A stretch of 29,817 nucleotides of DNA, from positions 1 through 29,817 of the forward strand of contig JBOHER010000029.1 of NCBI GenBank assembly GCA_050701115.1, written 5' to 3'. The notes beneath the pieces were generated by a model. It was not told the DNA's origin. It saw only the letters and a list, made by a program, of their open reading frames with translations, and ran no database searches. Each line of letters begins with the position of its first letter. Position 1 is the first letter of the stretch. Of this stretch, positions 7,704 through 16,538 are shown piece after piece. This DNA comes from JBOHER01 sp050701115. Its GTDB lineage: Bacteria > Actinomycetota > Actinomycetes > Mycobacteriales > Pseudonocardiaceae. The position numbers were made by a program, and so were the translations under genes.

Positions 7704-9332
7704 ATGAAGCAATGGCGTGTTCTGGCCGGAGCTGGTGTGGCGAGTGTGCTGGTGCTCGGCGCGGCCTGCAGCGGCGGCACCAGTGCCGGTGACGCCGGGT
7801 CTGCTGCCGCACTCAACCTGGTCGACCGCACCTCCGAGAGGTCGGAGCCGGTTGATCAGGTGAAGTGGCTGCTGGCCAAGGAGCCGACGACATTCGATAC
7901 CGACCGCTCCGGTGGTGACACCGAGGACACCGTGGTGGCCAACGTCTGCGAGCGGCTCTTCCAACTGCAGCCCGATCTGAGCGTGCGGCCCTGGCTGGCT
8001 TCGGCAGTGGAACACCCGGATGAGGAGACCATGGTGCTCACCCTGCGTACTGATGTCACCTTCCACGACGGATCGCCGATGACCGCTGACGACGTGGTGT
8101 ACAGCTTGCGCCGCCATGCGAAAGAGGGCGCCCGCGAGTCGGACGAGTTCGGCAATGTCGCCGCGATCAGCAAGACCGGCGGCCACGAGGTCACCCTCGA
8201 GCTCAGTCAACCCGACGCCCAGCTGGAGACCGCGCTGGCGGCGGACGCAGGCATCGTGTTCGACGAGCAGACGGTCGGTGCGCAGGGCGAGGACTACGGC
8301 AGCCCCGGCAGCGTCGATGGCTGTAGCGGCTCGTACCGGGTGGCGAGCTGGAAGGCAGGGAGCAGCCTTGTCCTCGAGCGCTACGACGAGCACTGGGGCG
8401 GCGATGTCGAGTCGGCGCCGCAGCGGGTGACGTTCACCTGGGCGGACTCGGCGGCCGCGGTCAACAACCTGTCCACCGGCTCGGTCGACGGCACCTATCT
8501 GCCCTCGCCCGCGCTGGTGCCCGCGCTGCAGAAGAGCGACAAGGTTACGACCTATTTCGGTCCCAGCACGATGGTCTATTCCCTGGTGCCGACGCAGCGC
8601 GGCGGCATGACGGATGCGCGGCTGCGGCGCGCCCTCTCGCTGGCGATCGACCGTGCCGGCATCGCCAAGGCAGGCTTCCAGGGCTACGCAATGCCGTGGA
8701 AACTCCCGGTTGGCCCCGCCGCGTGGGGCTACCACCAGGACGGCTTCCAGCAGGCCTATGACGGTGTCGAGGGCACACCGGCGGCGCCGACCGAAGAGGA
8801 CCTGACGGCGGCGCGAGCCCTGGTCGACGAGGCCGGCGCGCCCGCGGAGCCCGTTGTCATCGCCAGTGATGGCAGCCCGTACCGCACCGTCATGGCCAAT
8901 GCGGTCAAGGGCGCGGCGCAGAAGATCGGTCTGCGCGCCGAGATCACCACCTTGTCCGAGCAGGCTTTCGACGAGTTCTACACCGATCCGCAGGCCCGGT
9001 CGAAGGTGGACCTGGTTCCGGTGGGCTGGTACATCTCCAAGCCCGACCCGGTCGGTTTCTACGACAACATGGTCAGCGGCAGCGGAAACAACTGGATCGA
9101 CTTCTCCGACGCCGACTACGACGAGGCGATCCGTCAGGCCGCCGCCAGCTATGAGGAAGCGGAGCGGGCCGAACTGGCCCTGCGGGCGCAGGAGATCTTC
9201 CTCGACGAGATGCTGTGGATCCCGCTGGTCCAGGCGCCGAACACGCTGGCGCTCGGCTCGGACCTGACCGGGCCCCCGGTTTCGGTGGCCTACCTGTACT
9301 ACCCATGGGCCGCAGAGATCGGGAGGAAGTAA
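7704..9332 (+). CDS. ABC transporter substrate-binding lipoprotein, family 5 (oligopeptide/dipeptide type)
   Basis: 542 residues from the ATG at 7704, with a strong AGAGGAGAAG ribosome binding site; a longer frame start at 7641 overlaps the previous gene and is rejected. Residues 1-21 form a lipoprotein signal (MKQWR, hydrophobic core, then LGAAC with Cys22 as lipidation site), followed by a Gly/Ser/Ala linker. The SBP_bac_5 fold is recognisable from FDTDRSGGDTEDTVVANVCE, LTLRTDVTFHDGSPMTADDV and later RLRRALSLAIDR and KPDPVGFYDNM. It captures the substrate outside the membrane for the permease pair encoded next. Ligands of the family include di- and oligopeptides, nickel and glycopeptides. 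Its stop TAA overlaps the next ATG by one base. Confidence 0.95.
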   Translation: MKQWRVLAGAGVASVLVLGAACSGGTSAGDAGSAAALNLVDRTSERSEPVDQVKWLLAKEPTTFDTDRSGGDTEDTVVANVCERLFQLQPDLSVRPWLASAVEHPDEETMVLTLRTDVTFHDGSPMTADDVVYSLRRHAKEGARESDEFGNVAAISKTGGHEVTLELSQPDAQLETALAADAGIVFDEQTVGAQGEDYGSPGSVDGCSGSYRVASWKAGSSLVLERYDEHWGGDVESAPQRVTFTWADSAAAVNNLSTGSVDGTYLPSPALVPALQKSDKVTTYFGPSTMVYSLVPTQRGGMTDARLRRALSLAIDRAGIAKAGFQGYAMPWKLPVGPAAWGYHQDGFQQAYDGVEGTPAAPTEEDLTAARALVDEAGAPAEPVVIASDGSPYRTVMANAVKGAAQKIGLRAEITTLSEQAFDEFYTDPQARSKVDLVPVGWYISKPDPVGFYDNMVSGSGNNWIDFSDADYDEAIRQAAASYEEAERAELALRAQEIFLDEMLWIPLVQAPNTLALGSDLTGPPVSVAYLYYPWAAEIGRK

Positions 9333-10282
9333 TGTCCTCGCGCCTGGCTCGTCGCCTCGCGGGCCTGCTCGTCACGCTGCTCGCCGCGTCGTTCCTCATC
9401 TTCGGCGCGATGTACGCCGCGCCAGGGGACCCGGCCGTCGTACTCGTCGGTGGCCCGGAGAACCTGACCGAGGAGAACCTGCGGATCGTGCGGGAGCAGT
9501 ACAACCTGGATGAGCCGTTCCTCGTGCAGTACGGACTGTGGTTCGGCGACATACTGGGCGGCGACCTCGGGCGCTCGTTCGTCTACGGCGATCAGGTGCT
9601 CGACCTGTTGGCCTCGCGGCTGTCGACCACGCTCGCACTGGTGGGCTTTGCGACGCTACTGCTCGGTCTGCTCGCCGTCCCGCTCGGCGTCTTGTCGGCT
9701 CTGCGTCGCGGAACCGTCGACTCGGCGGTGCTGGTGGCCACCACCTTGGCGGCCTCCGTTCCGGGTTTCGTCGCAGGCGTAGTGCTGATCGCGGTGTTCG
9801 CGGTCGGTCTCGGCTGGTTCCCCGTCTCTGGCGGCGGTGAGGGTGTGCTGTCCACCGTGCACCACTTGACCCTGCCCGCGTTCGCGCTTGCGGTCAGTGC
9901 GCTGGCCGTGATCACCCGGGTGACCCGGCAGACCACGGCGGAGGCGCTCGAACGCGATCACGTCGAGGCGGCACGCTATCGGGGCATCCCGGAGCGGCAA
10001 GTGGTGCGCAGGCACGTGCTGCGCAACAGCATCGGGCCGGTGCTGACGATGAGCGGCATCGTGGTGGCCAGCATGCTCGCGGGAACTGTCGTGGTCGAGA
10101 CGGTCTTTGGCCTCAGCGGGATCGGCTCGCTGCTGGTCGACGCGATCAACACCAGCGACTTCCCGGTGACGCAAGCGGTGCTGCTGTTCATGGTGCTCGC
10201 CTACGTGGCCGTGACGGCCCTGACCGACGGCCTGCACCGGCTGGTCGACCCCCGGCTACGCGAGCGAGGAGTTGAGGTCTGA
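9332..10282 (+). CDS. ABC transporter permease, DppB/OppB type
   Basis: 316 residues; the ATG shares its first base with the previous stop (TAATG), and GGGAGGAAG is the ribosome binding site. The N-terminal hydrophobic segment followed by GDPAVVLVGGPENLTEENL is typical of DppB proteins. About six membrane segments are visible. The cytoplasmic EAA loop, HVEAARYRGIPERQVVRRHV near residues 210-229, is the site that docks onto the ATPases. It forms the translocation channel together with the next gene product. Confidence 0.95.
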   Translation: MSSRLARRLAGLLVTLLAASFLIFGAMYAAPGDPAVVLVGGPENLTEENLRIVREQYNLDEPFLVQYGLWFGDILGGDLGRSFVYGDQVLDLLASRLSTTLALVGFATLLLGLLAVPLGVLSALRRGTVDSAVLVATTLAASVPGFVAGVVLIAVFAVGLGWFPVSGGGEGVLSTVHHLTLPAFALAVSALAVITRVTRQTTAEALERDHVEAARYRGIPERQVVRRHVLRNSIGPVLTMSGIVVASMLAGTVVVETVFGLSGIGSLLVDAINTSDFPVTQAVLLFMVLAYVAVTALTDGLHRLVDPRLRERGVEV

Positions 10283-11142
10283 TGAGCGTGTCGACGTTGG
10301 CCCCTGCCGGGGAATTGCGCGCACGACTGGGCCGGATGCGGGTGCTGAACTGGATTTCCGGGATGATCCTGGTGGGCCTTGTGCTGATCGCCGTCGCGGC
10401 CCCGATGGTGGCGCCGGTGGACCCGGAGGCCATTGACTTCTCCGCGTCCCTGACCGGACCTAGCCCGGACCACCTGCTCGGGGCCGACCAGTCCGGCCGC
10501 GACATCCTGTCCCGGTTGGTCCACGGTGCCCGCACCAGCCTGCTGGGCCCGGTGGTCGTCCTGACGATCGCGTCGGTGCTGGGCATCGTGGTGGGGCTGC
10601 TGGCCGCCTGGTGCGGCGGCTGGGTCGACGCGGTGGTCTCGCGCGCGACCGACGTGATGTTCGCGTTTCCCGGACTGCTGTTCGCGGTGTTCACGGTGGC
10701 CGTGCTCGGTAAGGGACTGCAGGCGGCGGTCGTGGCCCTGGGTGTTGCCTACTTCCCGACCATCGCCAAGCTCACCCGCAGCGTGGCCATGGCGGAGTTG
10801 GGGCGCCCCTATGTCGAGGCCTACCGGTTGCAGGGTATGAGCGCGACCGCGCTGTGCCTGACCCGGCTGCTGCCCAACATCTCGCCGGTGATCCTGGGAT
10901 ACGTCGTCGTGCTCTTCGGTGACGTCCTGCTTGGACTCGCGGGGCTGAGCTTTCTCGGCTTCGGATCCCAGCCACCGACCTCCGACTGGGGCCTGATGGT
11001 CTCCGAAGGCCAGCTCGCCCTGATCCAGGGCCACCCCTTGCCTTCCCTGGCACCCGCGGCGGCGATCGTGCTCACCGCCGTGGTGGTCAACATCATCGGA
11101 GTCCGCATCGCCGACTCCCTGACCTCCCGGACAGCCGCATGA
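10282..11142 (+). CDS. ABC transporter permease, DppC/OppC type
   Basis: 286 residues, ATG overlapping the previous TGA by one base. A short cytoplasmic N-terminus leads into the first membrane helix (WISGMILVGLVLIAVAAPMV). The conserved family segment HLLGADQSGRDILSRLVHGA follows near residues 64-83, then the transmembrane domain. The EAA loop is YVEAYRLQGMSATALCLTRL. SFLGFGSQPPTSDWGLMVSE near the end is a strong DppC signature. Partner of the preceding permease. Confidence 0.95.
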   Translation: MSVSTLAPAGELRARLGRMRVLNWISGMILVGLVLIAVAAPMVAPVDPEAIDFSASLTGPSPDHLLGADQSGRDILSRLVHGARTSLLGPVVVLTIASVLGIVVGLLAAWCGGWVDAVVSRATDVMFAFPGLLFAVFTVAVLGKGLQAAVVALGVAYFPTIAKLTRSVAMAELGRPYVEAYRLQGMSATALCLTRLLPNISPVILGYVVVLFGDVLLGLAGLSFLGFGSQPPTSDWGLMVSEGQLALIQGHPLPSLAPAAAIVLTAVVVNIIGVRIADSLTSRTAA

Positions 11143-12130
11143 GCCTGCTGCGATTCACCCACGTCACGCTCGAACTCGATGGAGCCGACATCCACCGACC
11201 GATCCTGTGCGATGTGTCCCTGCATGTCGACCGAGGCGAAGTGGTCGGACTGGTCGGCGAGTCGGGGTCGGGCAAGTCGACCACCGCCCGCGCTGCCCTC
11301 GGCGCGGTTCCGCGGTCCGGCCGGCTGACCGGATCGGTGCAGGTCGCGGGCCAGGACGTGTTCTCCCTGCCGGAGCGGGCGCTGCGCCACCTGCGCGGCC
11401 AGCAGGTCGGGATGGTCTTCCAGGACCCGCGCGGATCGTTGAACCCGCTGCGCCGGATCGGCGACTTCATGGTCGAGGGTCTGCGCGCCAATCTCGGACT
11501 GGACGCCAGGGCCGCCCGTGATCGAGTCCTCCCGATCGCGGCGTCCGTTGGGCTGCCGCAGCCCGAGCGCCTACTGGCGATGTATCCGCATCAGTTGTCC
11601 GGTGGCATGCTGCAGCGCGTGGTGATCGCCACCGCGCTAGCCGCGGGGCCCGAGTTGCTGCTCGCCGACGAGGCCACCAGCGCGCTGGATGTTACGACGC
11701 AGGCGGAGACCCTGGCCGTGCTCTCCGACGCCCAACGCGAACGCGGGCTCGGCATGCTGTTCATCACGCACGACCTGCACCTGGCAGCCGGATTCTGCGA
11801 CCGGGTCTGTGTCATGTATGCGGGCCGGATCGTCGAGGAGAGGCGCGGACCGGAGTTGTTCACCGCGGCCCGGCACCCCTACACCACAGCGCTGCTCGCC
11901 AGTGCGCCCGAGATCCAGCAAGCACGGCGGTTGCACGTCATCCCCGGCCATCCGCCGTCGCTGAGCGAACGGCTCCCCGGGTGCCCGTTCGCGCCGCGCT
12001 GTGGGCACGCGGAGCCTGCCTGCCAGACATGGACGCCGTCGCTGTACCCGGACGAAGTCGGAGCCGGGGCCGCCGCTTGTCGCCGCCTGGACCAGGTCAC
12101 CTCGCCCCTGCTGCGCCAAGGAGAGTCAGT

Positions 12131-12134
<4 letters not shown>
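11139..12134 (+). CDS. ABC transporter ATP-binding protein, DppD/OppD type
   Basis: 331 residues, ATGA overlap of 4 bp with the previous gene. Walker A GESGSGKST starts at residue 40, the Q-loop is MVFQDPRGS, the signature is LSGGML and Walker B is LLLADEATSALD, followed by the switch histidine in FITHDLH. The signature LSGGM instead of LSGGQ is a common DppD variant. The C-terminal oligopeptide-type region has the cysteine set GCPFAPRC, then EPAC and AAAC; in some mycobacterial DppD proteins these cysteines have been described as holding an iron-sulfur cluster, so the same is possible here. Works as a heterodimer with the next gene product. Confidence 0.95.
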
Positions 12135-12967
<833 letters not shown>

Positions 12968-12983
12968 GGATGGCGCGAGTTGA

Positions 12984-13172
12984 AGGCCAACTCCGACGCT
13001 CAGCCCTCGCGTCAGGCGGCCGGCAGGCGTTCCGTCTACGCAGATCGCGGAGTGGGCAGGGCACTCGGTGGCGGTGCTGCACCAGATCTACGCGAAGGTG
13101 ATCGCGGGTATGGAGGACAGCGCCCGTGACCGCATCGGTAAGGCACTCGGGTTGCCCGAGCACGATTCGTAG
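12984..13172 (+). pseudogene. Tyrosine recombinase (phage-type integrase) C-terminal remnant
   Basis: In this frame the DNA reads ...TQIAEWAGHSVAVLHQIYAK, then VIAGMEDSARDRIGKALG up to a TAG at 13170-13172, bounded upstream by TGA at 12981-12983. WAGHS contains the conserved active-site histidine and IYAK the nucleophilic tyrosine of actinobacterial integrases, at the usual spacing. Only about 45-50 codons are recognisable; the rest of the catalytic domain and the whole DNA-binding part are missing and no start fits, so it is a decayed stub. It points toward the tRNA gene whose 3' end is 37 bp away, the position expected for the integrase of an element inserted in that tRNA. Confidence 0.85.
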
Positions 13173-13209
13173 ACCGCGAATAGACCGCAAACACCTGGGT
13201 CTGTCAGAG

Positions 13210-13283
13210 TGCCCCCGGTGCGACTCGAACGCACACTGGACGGATTTTGAGTCCGCTGCCTCTGCCGATTGGGCTACGGGGGC
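13210..13283 (-). tRNA. tRNA with CAA anticodon (tRNA-Leu by anticodon)
   Basis: 74 nt on the minus strand. The 7-bp acceptor stem pairs GCCCCCG with CGGGGGC, with A as discriminator base. The anticodon stem GCGGA/TCCGT encloses CTCAAAA, so the anticodon is CAA, decoding UUG leucine. The T arm GTGCG-TTCGAGT-CGCAC is perfect. The D arm has three clear pairs (GCC/GGC). CCA is not encoded. The variable region is only 5 nt (CCAGT), whereas leucine tRNAs normally have a long variable arm; the identity therefore rests on the anticodon alone. Confidence 0.9.
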
Positions 13284-13473
13284 GATATCGCAGAACTTTA
13301 CGCGATGGCTGGTGGGCAAGTTGATCCAGGTATTCAACGATCCAGATGCCTTTTCGGCTGCCGAGTTGTCCTACGTCACTCGTGGTGAACACCATGCCTC
13401 GTGGCCTGCTACCAGCCGGTAGTCTGGCAAGGCGCGACCCACCGCAATCAATCAAGCACGCAGGAGGACTCCG

Positions 13474-14088
13474 GTGACAGAACCGGCGGCCGCGGCCCAA
13501 CAGGCCGACCCGGCACCCCAGCGTCGAGTGCTCGTAGCCGAGGACGAGGCTCTCATTCGGCTCGACCTGGTCGAGATGCTGCGCGAAGAGGGCTATCAGG
13601 TCGTCGGTGAAGCGGTCGACGGGGAACAGGCCGTTGAACTCGCCGCCGAGTTGAAGCCCGATCTGGTGATCATGGATGTGAAGATGCCCAAGATGGACGG
13701 CATCGAGGCGGCCTCCAAGATCACCGGCGATCGGATCGCGCCGGTAGTCATGCTCACCGCGTTCAGCCAGCGGGATCTGGTCATGCGCGCCCGCGACGCC
13801 GGCACCATGGCCTATCTGGTCAAGCCGTTCGCCAAGCGCGACCTGGTGCCCGCCGTCGAACTCGCGGTCAGCCGGTTCGCGGAATTGCAGGCGCTGGAGG
13901 CCGAGGTCGCCGGGCTCACCGACCGGCTGGAGACCCGCAAGGTCATCGACCGCGCCAAGGGTCTGCTGATGACCAAGCAGAGCTTGACCGAGCCCGAGGC
14001 CTTCCGCTGGATCCAACGCACCGCGATGGACCGCAGGACCACAATGAAGGCGGTGGCCGAAGCGGTCGTCGAGAGTATCGGAAAGTAG
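13474..14088 (+). CDS. pdtaR: ANTAR-domain response regulator, PdtaR type
   Basis: 204 residues from a GTG at 13474 with a strong CAGGAGGA ribosome binding site. Residues 18 to about 132 are a receiver domain: acidic pocket Glu23-Asp24, phospho-acceptor Asp68 in LVIMDVKMPKMDG, the threonine of MLTAFS and the lysine of LVKPF. The C-terminal ANTAR domain begins near LETRKVIDRAKGLLMTKQSL and runs to AEAVVES; ANTAR domains bind paired hexaloop RNA hairpins and act as antiterminators. The length and order match Rv1626 (PdtaR) of M. tuberculosis, phosphorylated by the cytoplasmic kinase PdtaS, and the polA/rpsA/coaE neighbourhood agrees. No kinase gene is in the window. A small inverted repeat (CTACC/GGTAG, about 13409-13422) lies in its upstream region. 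Confidence 0.95.
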   Translation: MTEPAAAAQQADPAPQRRVLVAEDEALIRLDLVEMLREEGYQVVGEAVDGEQAVELAAELKPDLVIMDVKMPKMDGIEAASKITGDRIAPVVMLTAFSQRDLVMRARDAGTMAYLVKPFAKRDLVPAVELAVSRFAELQALEAEVAGLTDRLETRKVIDRAKGLLMTKQSLTEPEAFRWIQRTAMDRRTTMKAVAEAVVESIGK

Positions 14089-14219
14089 CTCTCCGCCAGC
14101 CCCTTCGCCGCGGTCAACTGCGCCAGTCAGCGCACAACCGTGTGACAACTTTGAAACAACGCCGCTCTGTGTTGCTGTAGGCCGGCACATCTGCGGCTAT
14201 GCTCCCCGCGATCACCCTC

Positions 14220-14239
14220 CCGGGCCCTACCTGGCCCGG
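14220..14239 (+). promoter_or_regulatory. Hairpin in the leader of the liv operon
   Basis: CCGGGCC (14220-14226) pairs perfectly with GGCCCGG (14233-14239) around the 6-nt loop CTACCT, ending 25 bp before the GTG of livH. No T-run follows. It could be an attenuator, an mRNA-stabilising structure or, given the ANTAR regulator encoded next door, part of an RNA target; only one hairpin is evident, whereas ANTAR targets usually have two. Confidence 0.35.
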
Positions 14240-14264
14240 TCGGCTACAAGCAGAGGAGCAGCGA

Positions 14265-15527
14265 GTGCGAAAGGCTGCGGTTGCCCTAGGCATGGTCCTA
14301 GGCAGCCTGTTCTTACTTCTCGGTCCCGGCGCCACGAGCGCCTGGGCCGAAGGCGAAGCGGTGCAGGGCATCCTGCAATTCGAAGGGGAACCCGTCGCGG
14401 GCGTCAACATCAACGTCTCCACCACCGGCGATGTCCCCATCGGCACGGCGACCTCGGACCAGGATGGTCGATGGAGCCTGGATGTCCCAGGTCCTGGCGA
14501 GTACAAGGTGAGCATCGACGAGGGATCGCTGCCGGAGGGTATTGGCCTGCGATTCCCCGATAGGCAAACCCTCACGATCCAGGTCTTCGAGGGCCAGCCG
14601 AAGGGGGTGCTGTTCGCGCTCGGTGAGCCACTCGAGGAGCCCTCCGTGTTCGCCCGAGCGCCTCAACTGGCGTTCGAGGGCATCAATTTCGGACTCATCA
14701 TCGCCATGGCAGCCCTCGGCCTTTCGCTGATTTTCGGCACAACGGGACTGGTCAACTTCGCGCACGGTGAACTGGTCACCCTGGGTGCGCTGCTGGCCTG
14801 GTTCGGCGATGTGGTCCTGGGCTGGCCGTTGCTCTTCGCCGGGGCGATCGCGGTGTTCCTCTCCGGGTTGGCGGGCTGGCTCCAGGACAGATTCTTCTGG
14901 GGCAAGCTCAGGCAGCGGGGGACCGGCTTGATCGCCATGCTGGTCATCTCGATCGGTCTCTCGGTCCTCATCCGGCACATCTATCTGTACTTCTTCGGCG
15001 GCCAGCCCCGTCCGTACGCCGACTTCCAGGGTCAGGCGGGCATGGCGCTCGGCCCGATCAGCGCCACGCCCAAGAGCATCTTCAGCATCGTCCTGGCGAC
15101 GATCGTGATCGTGGCCGTTGGCATCGCCTTGCTCAAGACCCGTTTCGGCAAGGCCACGCGCGCGGTCGCGGACAATCCGGCCCTAGCCGCGTCGTCGGGG
15201 ATCAACGTCGACGGCGTGATCCGGATCGTCTGGACCGTGGGCACCGCCCTTGCCGCCCTCGCGGGCATGCTGCTCGGGGTTTCCCAGCAGGTGCATTGGC
15301 AGAGCGGGTTCCAGATTCTGCTGCTCATCTTCGCCGGGGTCATTCTCGGCGGCCTCGGCACCGCGTTCGGCGCCCTGGTGGGCAGCCTGGTCGTCGGCCT
15401 GTTCATTCAGCTGTCCACCCTCTGGGTGCCGCCGGAGCTGAAGAACGTAGGAGCGCTGGCAATCCTGATCATCATTCTCCTCTTTCGGCCGCAGGGCATC
15501 CTCGGTCGTCGCGAGCGGGTCGGCTGA
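14265..15527 (+). CDS. livH: Branched-chain amino acid ABC transporter permease LivH with an extra N-terminal secreted domain
   Basis: 420 residues from a GTG at 14265 after AGAGGAGCAG; the frame opens further upstream at 14199 without a binding site. Residues 1 to about 32 are a signal-like segment (VRKAAVALGMVLGSLFLLL, then SAWAEG). Residues 35 to about 125 read like a small beta-sandwich of the carboxypeptidase-regulatory/transthyretin kind (VQGILQFEGEPVAGVNINVS, TSDQDGRWSLDVPGPGEYKV), which should face outward. The permease proper starts near FEGINFGLIIAMAALGLSLI and has the LivH hallmarks GLVNFAHGELVTLGALLAW, RFGKATRAVADNPALAASSG and LLIFAGVILGGLGTAFGALV, ending in FRPQGILGRRERVG. Ordinary LivH is about 290-310 residues, so the fusion adds about 120. 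Operon livH-livM-livG-livF. Confidence 0.93.
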   Translation: MRKAAVALGMVLGSLFLLLGPGATSAWAEGEAVQGILQFEGEPVAGVNINVSTTGDVPIGTATSDQDGRWSLDVPGPGEYKVSIDEGSLPEGIGLRFPDRQTLTIQVFEGQPKGVLFALGEPLEEPSVFARAPQLAFEGINFGLIIAMAALGLSLIFGTTGLVNFAHGELVTLGALLAWFGDVVLGWPLLFAGAIAVFLSGLAGWLQDRFFWGKLRQRGTGLIAMLVISIGLSVLIRHIYLYFFGGQPRPYADFQGQAGMALGPISATPKSIFSIVLATIVIVAVGIALLKTRFGKATRAVADNPALAASSGINVDGVIRIVWTVGTALAALAGMLLGVSQQVHWQSGFQILLLIFAGVILGGLGTAFGALVGSLVVGLFIQLSTLWVPPELKNVGALAILIIILLFRPQGILGRRERVG

Positions 15528-15545
15528 GGCGAAAGGGAGCACATC

Positions 15546-16538
15546 ATGGACTGGGAATTCATCCTGTCAAGCGCCCTGCGCGCTGGCGTCGGTGTCGAGG
15601 CTGTTGTCTTCTGCCTCGCCGCTGTCGGCCTGAACGTCCACTTCGGCTACACCGGCCTGCTCAACTTCGGTCAGGTCGCCTTCCTCGCGATCGCCGCCTA
15701 CGGCCTTGCCATGACCGTGTCTACCTTCGGGTTGTCGTTCTGGCTCGGTATTCTCGTCGGGCTACTCGGTGCGGTCGTGCTGGCGCTGTTGCTCGGTGTG
15801 CCCACCCTGCGACTGAGAGCCGATTACCTCGCGATCGTCACGATCGCGGCAGCCGAGATCATCCGGCTGCTGTTCCGCTCGGTGACCTTGCACGAGTACA
15901 CGGGTGGGTCCGACGGGCTGCAGGCATTCGCCGATGAGTTCTACGCGATGAACCCATACTCCGAAGGCAGACTCGGATTCGGTCCGCTGACCTTCGACTA
16001 CCGCGTTTTCTGGGTGCTCACAGTCGGCTGGGGCCTGGTCGCCTTGTCCACGTTGCTGGTGTGGCTGTTGATGCGCAGCCCATGGGGCAGGGTGGTCAAG
16101 GGCATCCGGGAGGATGAGCACGCCGTGCGCAGCCTCGGCAAGAGTGTGTTCTCCTACAAGATGCAGGCGCTGGTGCTCGGTGGCGTCATCGGTTCCCTCG
16201 GCGGCTTCATTTTCGCTCTTGGTAGCGCGGCCGTGCAGCCGGACGCATACGGCAGCCAGCTCACCTTCTTCGCCTACGTCATCGTGATCCTCGGCGGCGC
16301 GGCACGGGTTCTCGGCCCGATCGTCGGTGCGGTGATCTTCTGGTTCCTGCTGATCTTCATCGAGGCAGTCCTGAGGTCGGCGGTATCCGTCGGCTACATC
16401 CCCACCGACATCATGGACACCACCCAGGCCAGCCAGGTTCGGTTCATCCTCGTCGGGCTCGGGCTCGCACTGCTGGTGATCTACCGGCCGCAAGGTATCT
16501 TCGGAGATAAGAGGGAGATCGCTCTCCATGCACGCTGA
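15546..16538 (+). CDS. livM: Branched-chain amino acid ABC transporter permease LivM
   Basis: 330 residues, ATG at 15546 preceded by AAAGGGAGC, 18 bp after the livH stop. LivM features are clear: GLNVHFGYTGLLNFGQVAFL near the N-terminus, PTLRLRADYLAIVTIAAAEI, and the cytoplasmic SPWGRVVKGIREDEHAVRSL loop that contacts the ATPases, with FRPQGI-like YRPQGIFGDKRE at the end. About eight to ten membrane segments. Pairs with LivH to form the channel. Confidence 0.95.
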   Translation: MDWEFILSSALRAGVGVEAVVFCLAAVGLNVHFGYTGLLNFGQVAFLAIAAYGLAMTVSTFGLSFWLGILVGLLGAVVLALLLGVPTLRLRADYLAIVTIAAAEIIRLLFRSVTLHEYTGGSDGLQAFADEFYAMNPYSEGRLGFGPLTFDYRVFWVLTVGWGLVALSTLLVWLLMRSPWGRVVKGIREDEHAVRSLGKSVFSYKMQALVLGGVIGSLGGFIFALGSAAVQPDAYGSQLTFFAYVIVILGGAARVLGPIVGAVIFWFLLIFIEAVLRSAVSVGYIPTDIMDTTQASQVRFILVGLGLALLVIYRPQGIFGDKREIALHAR

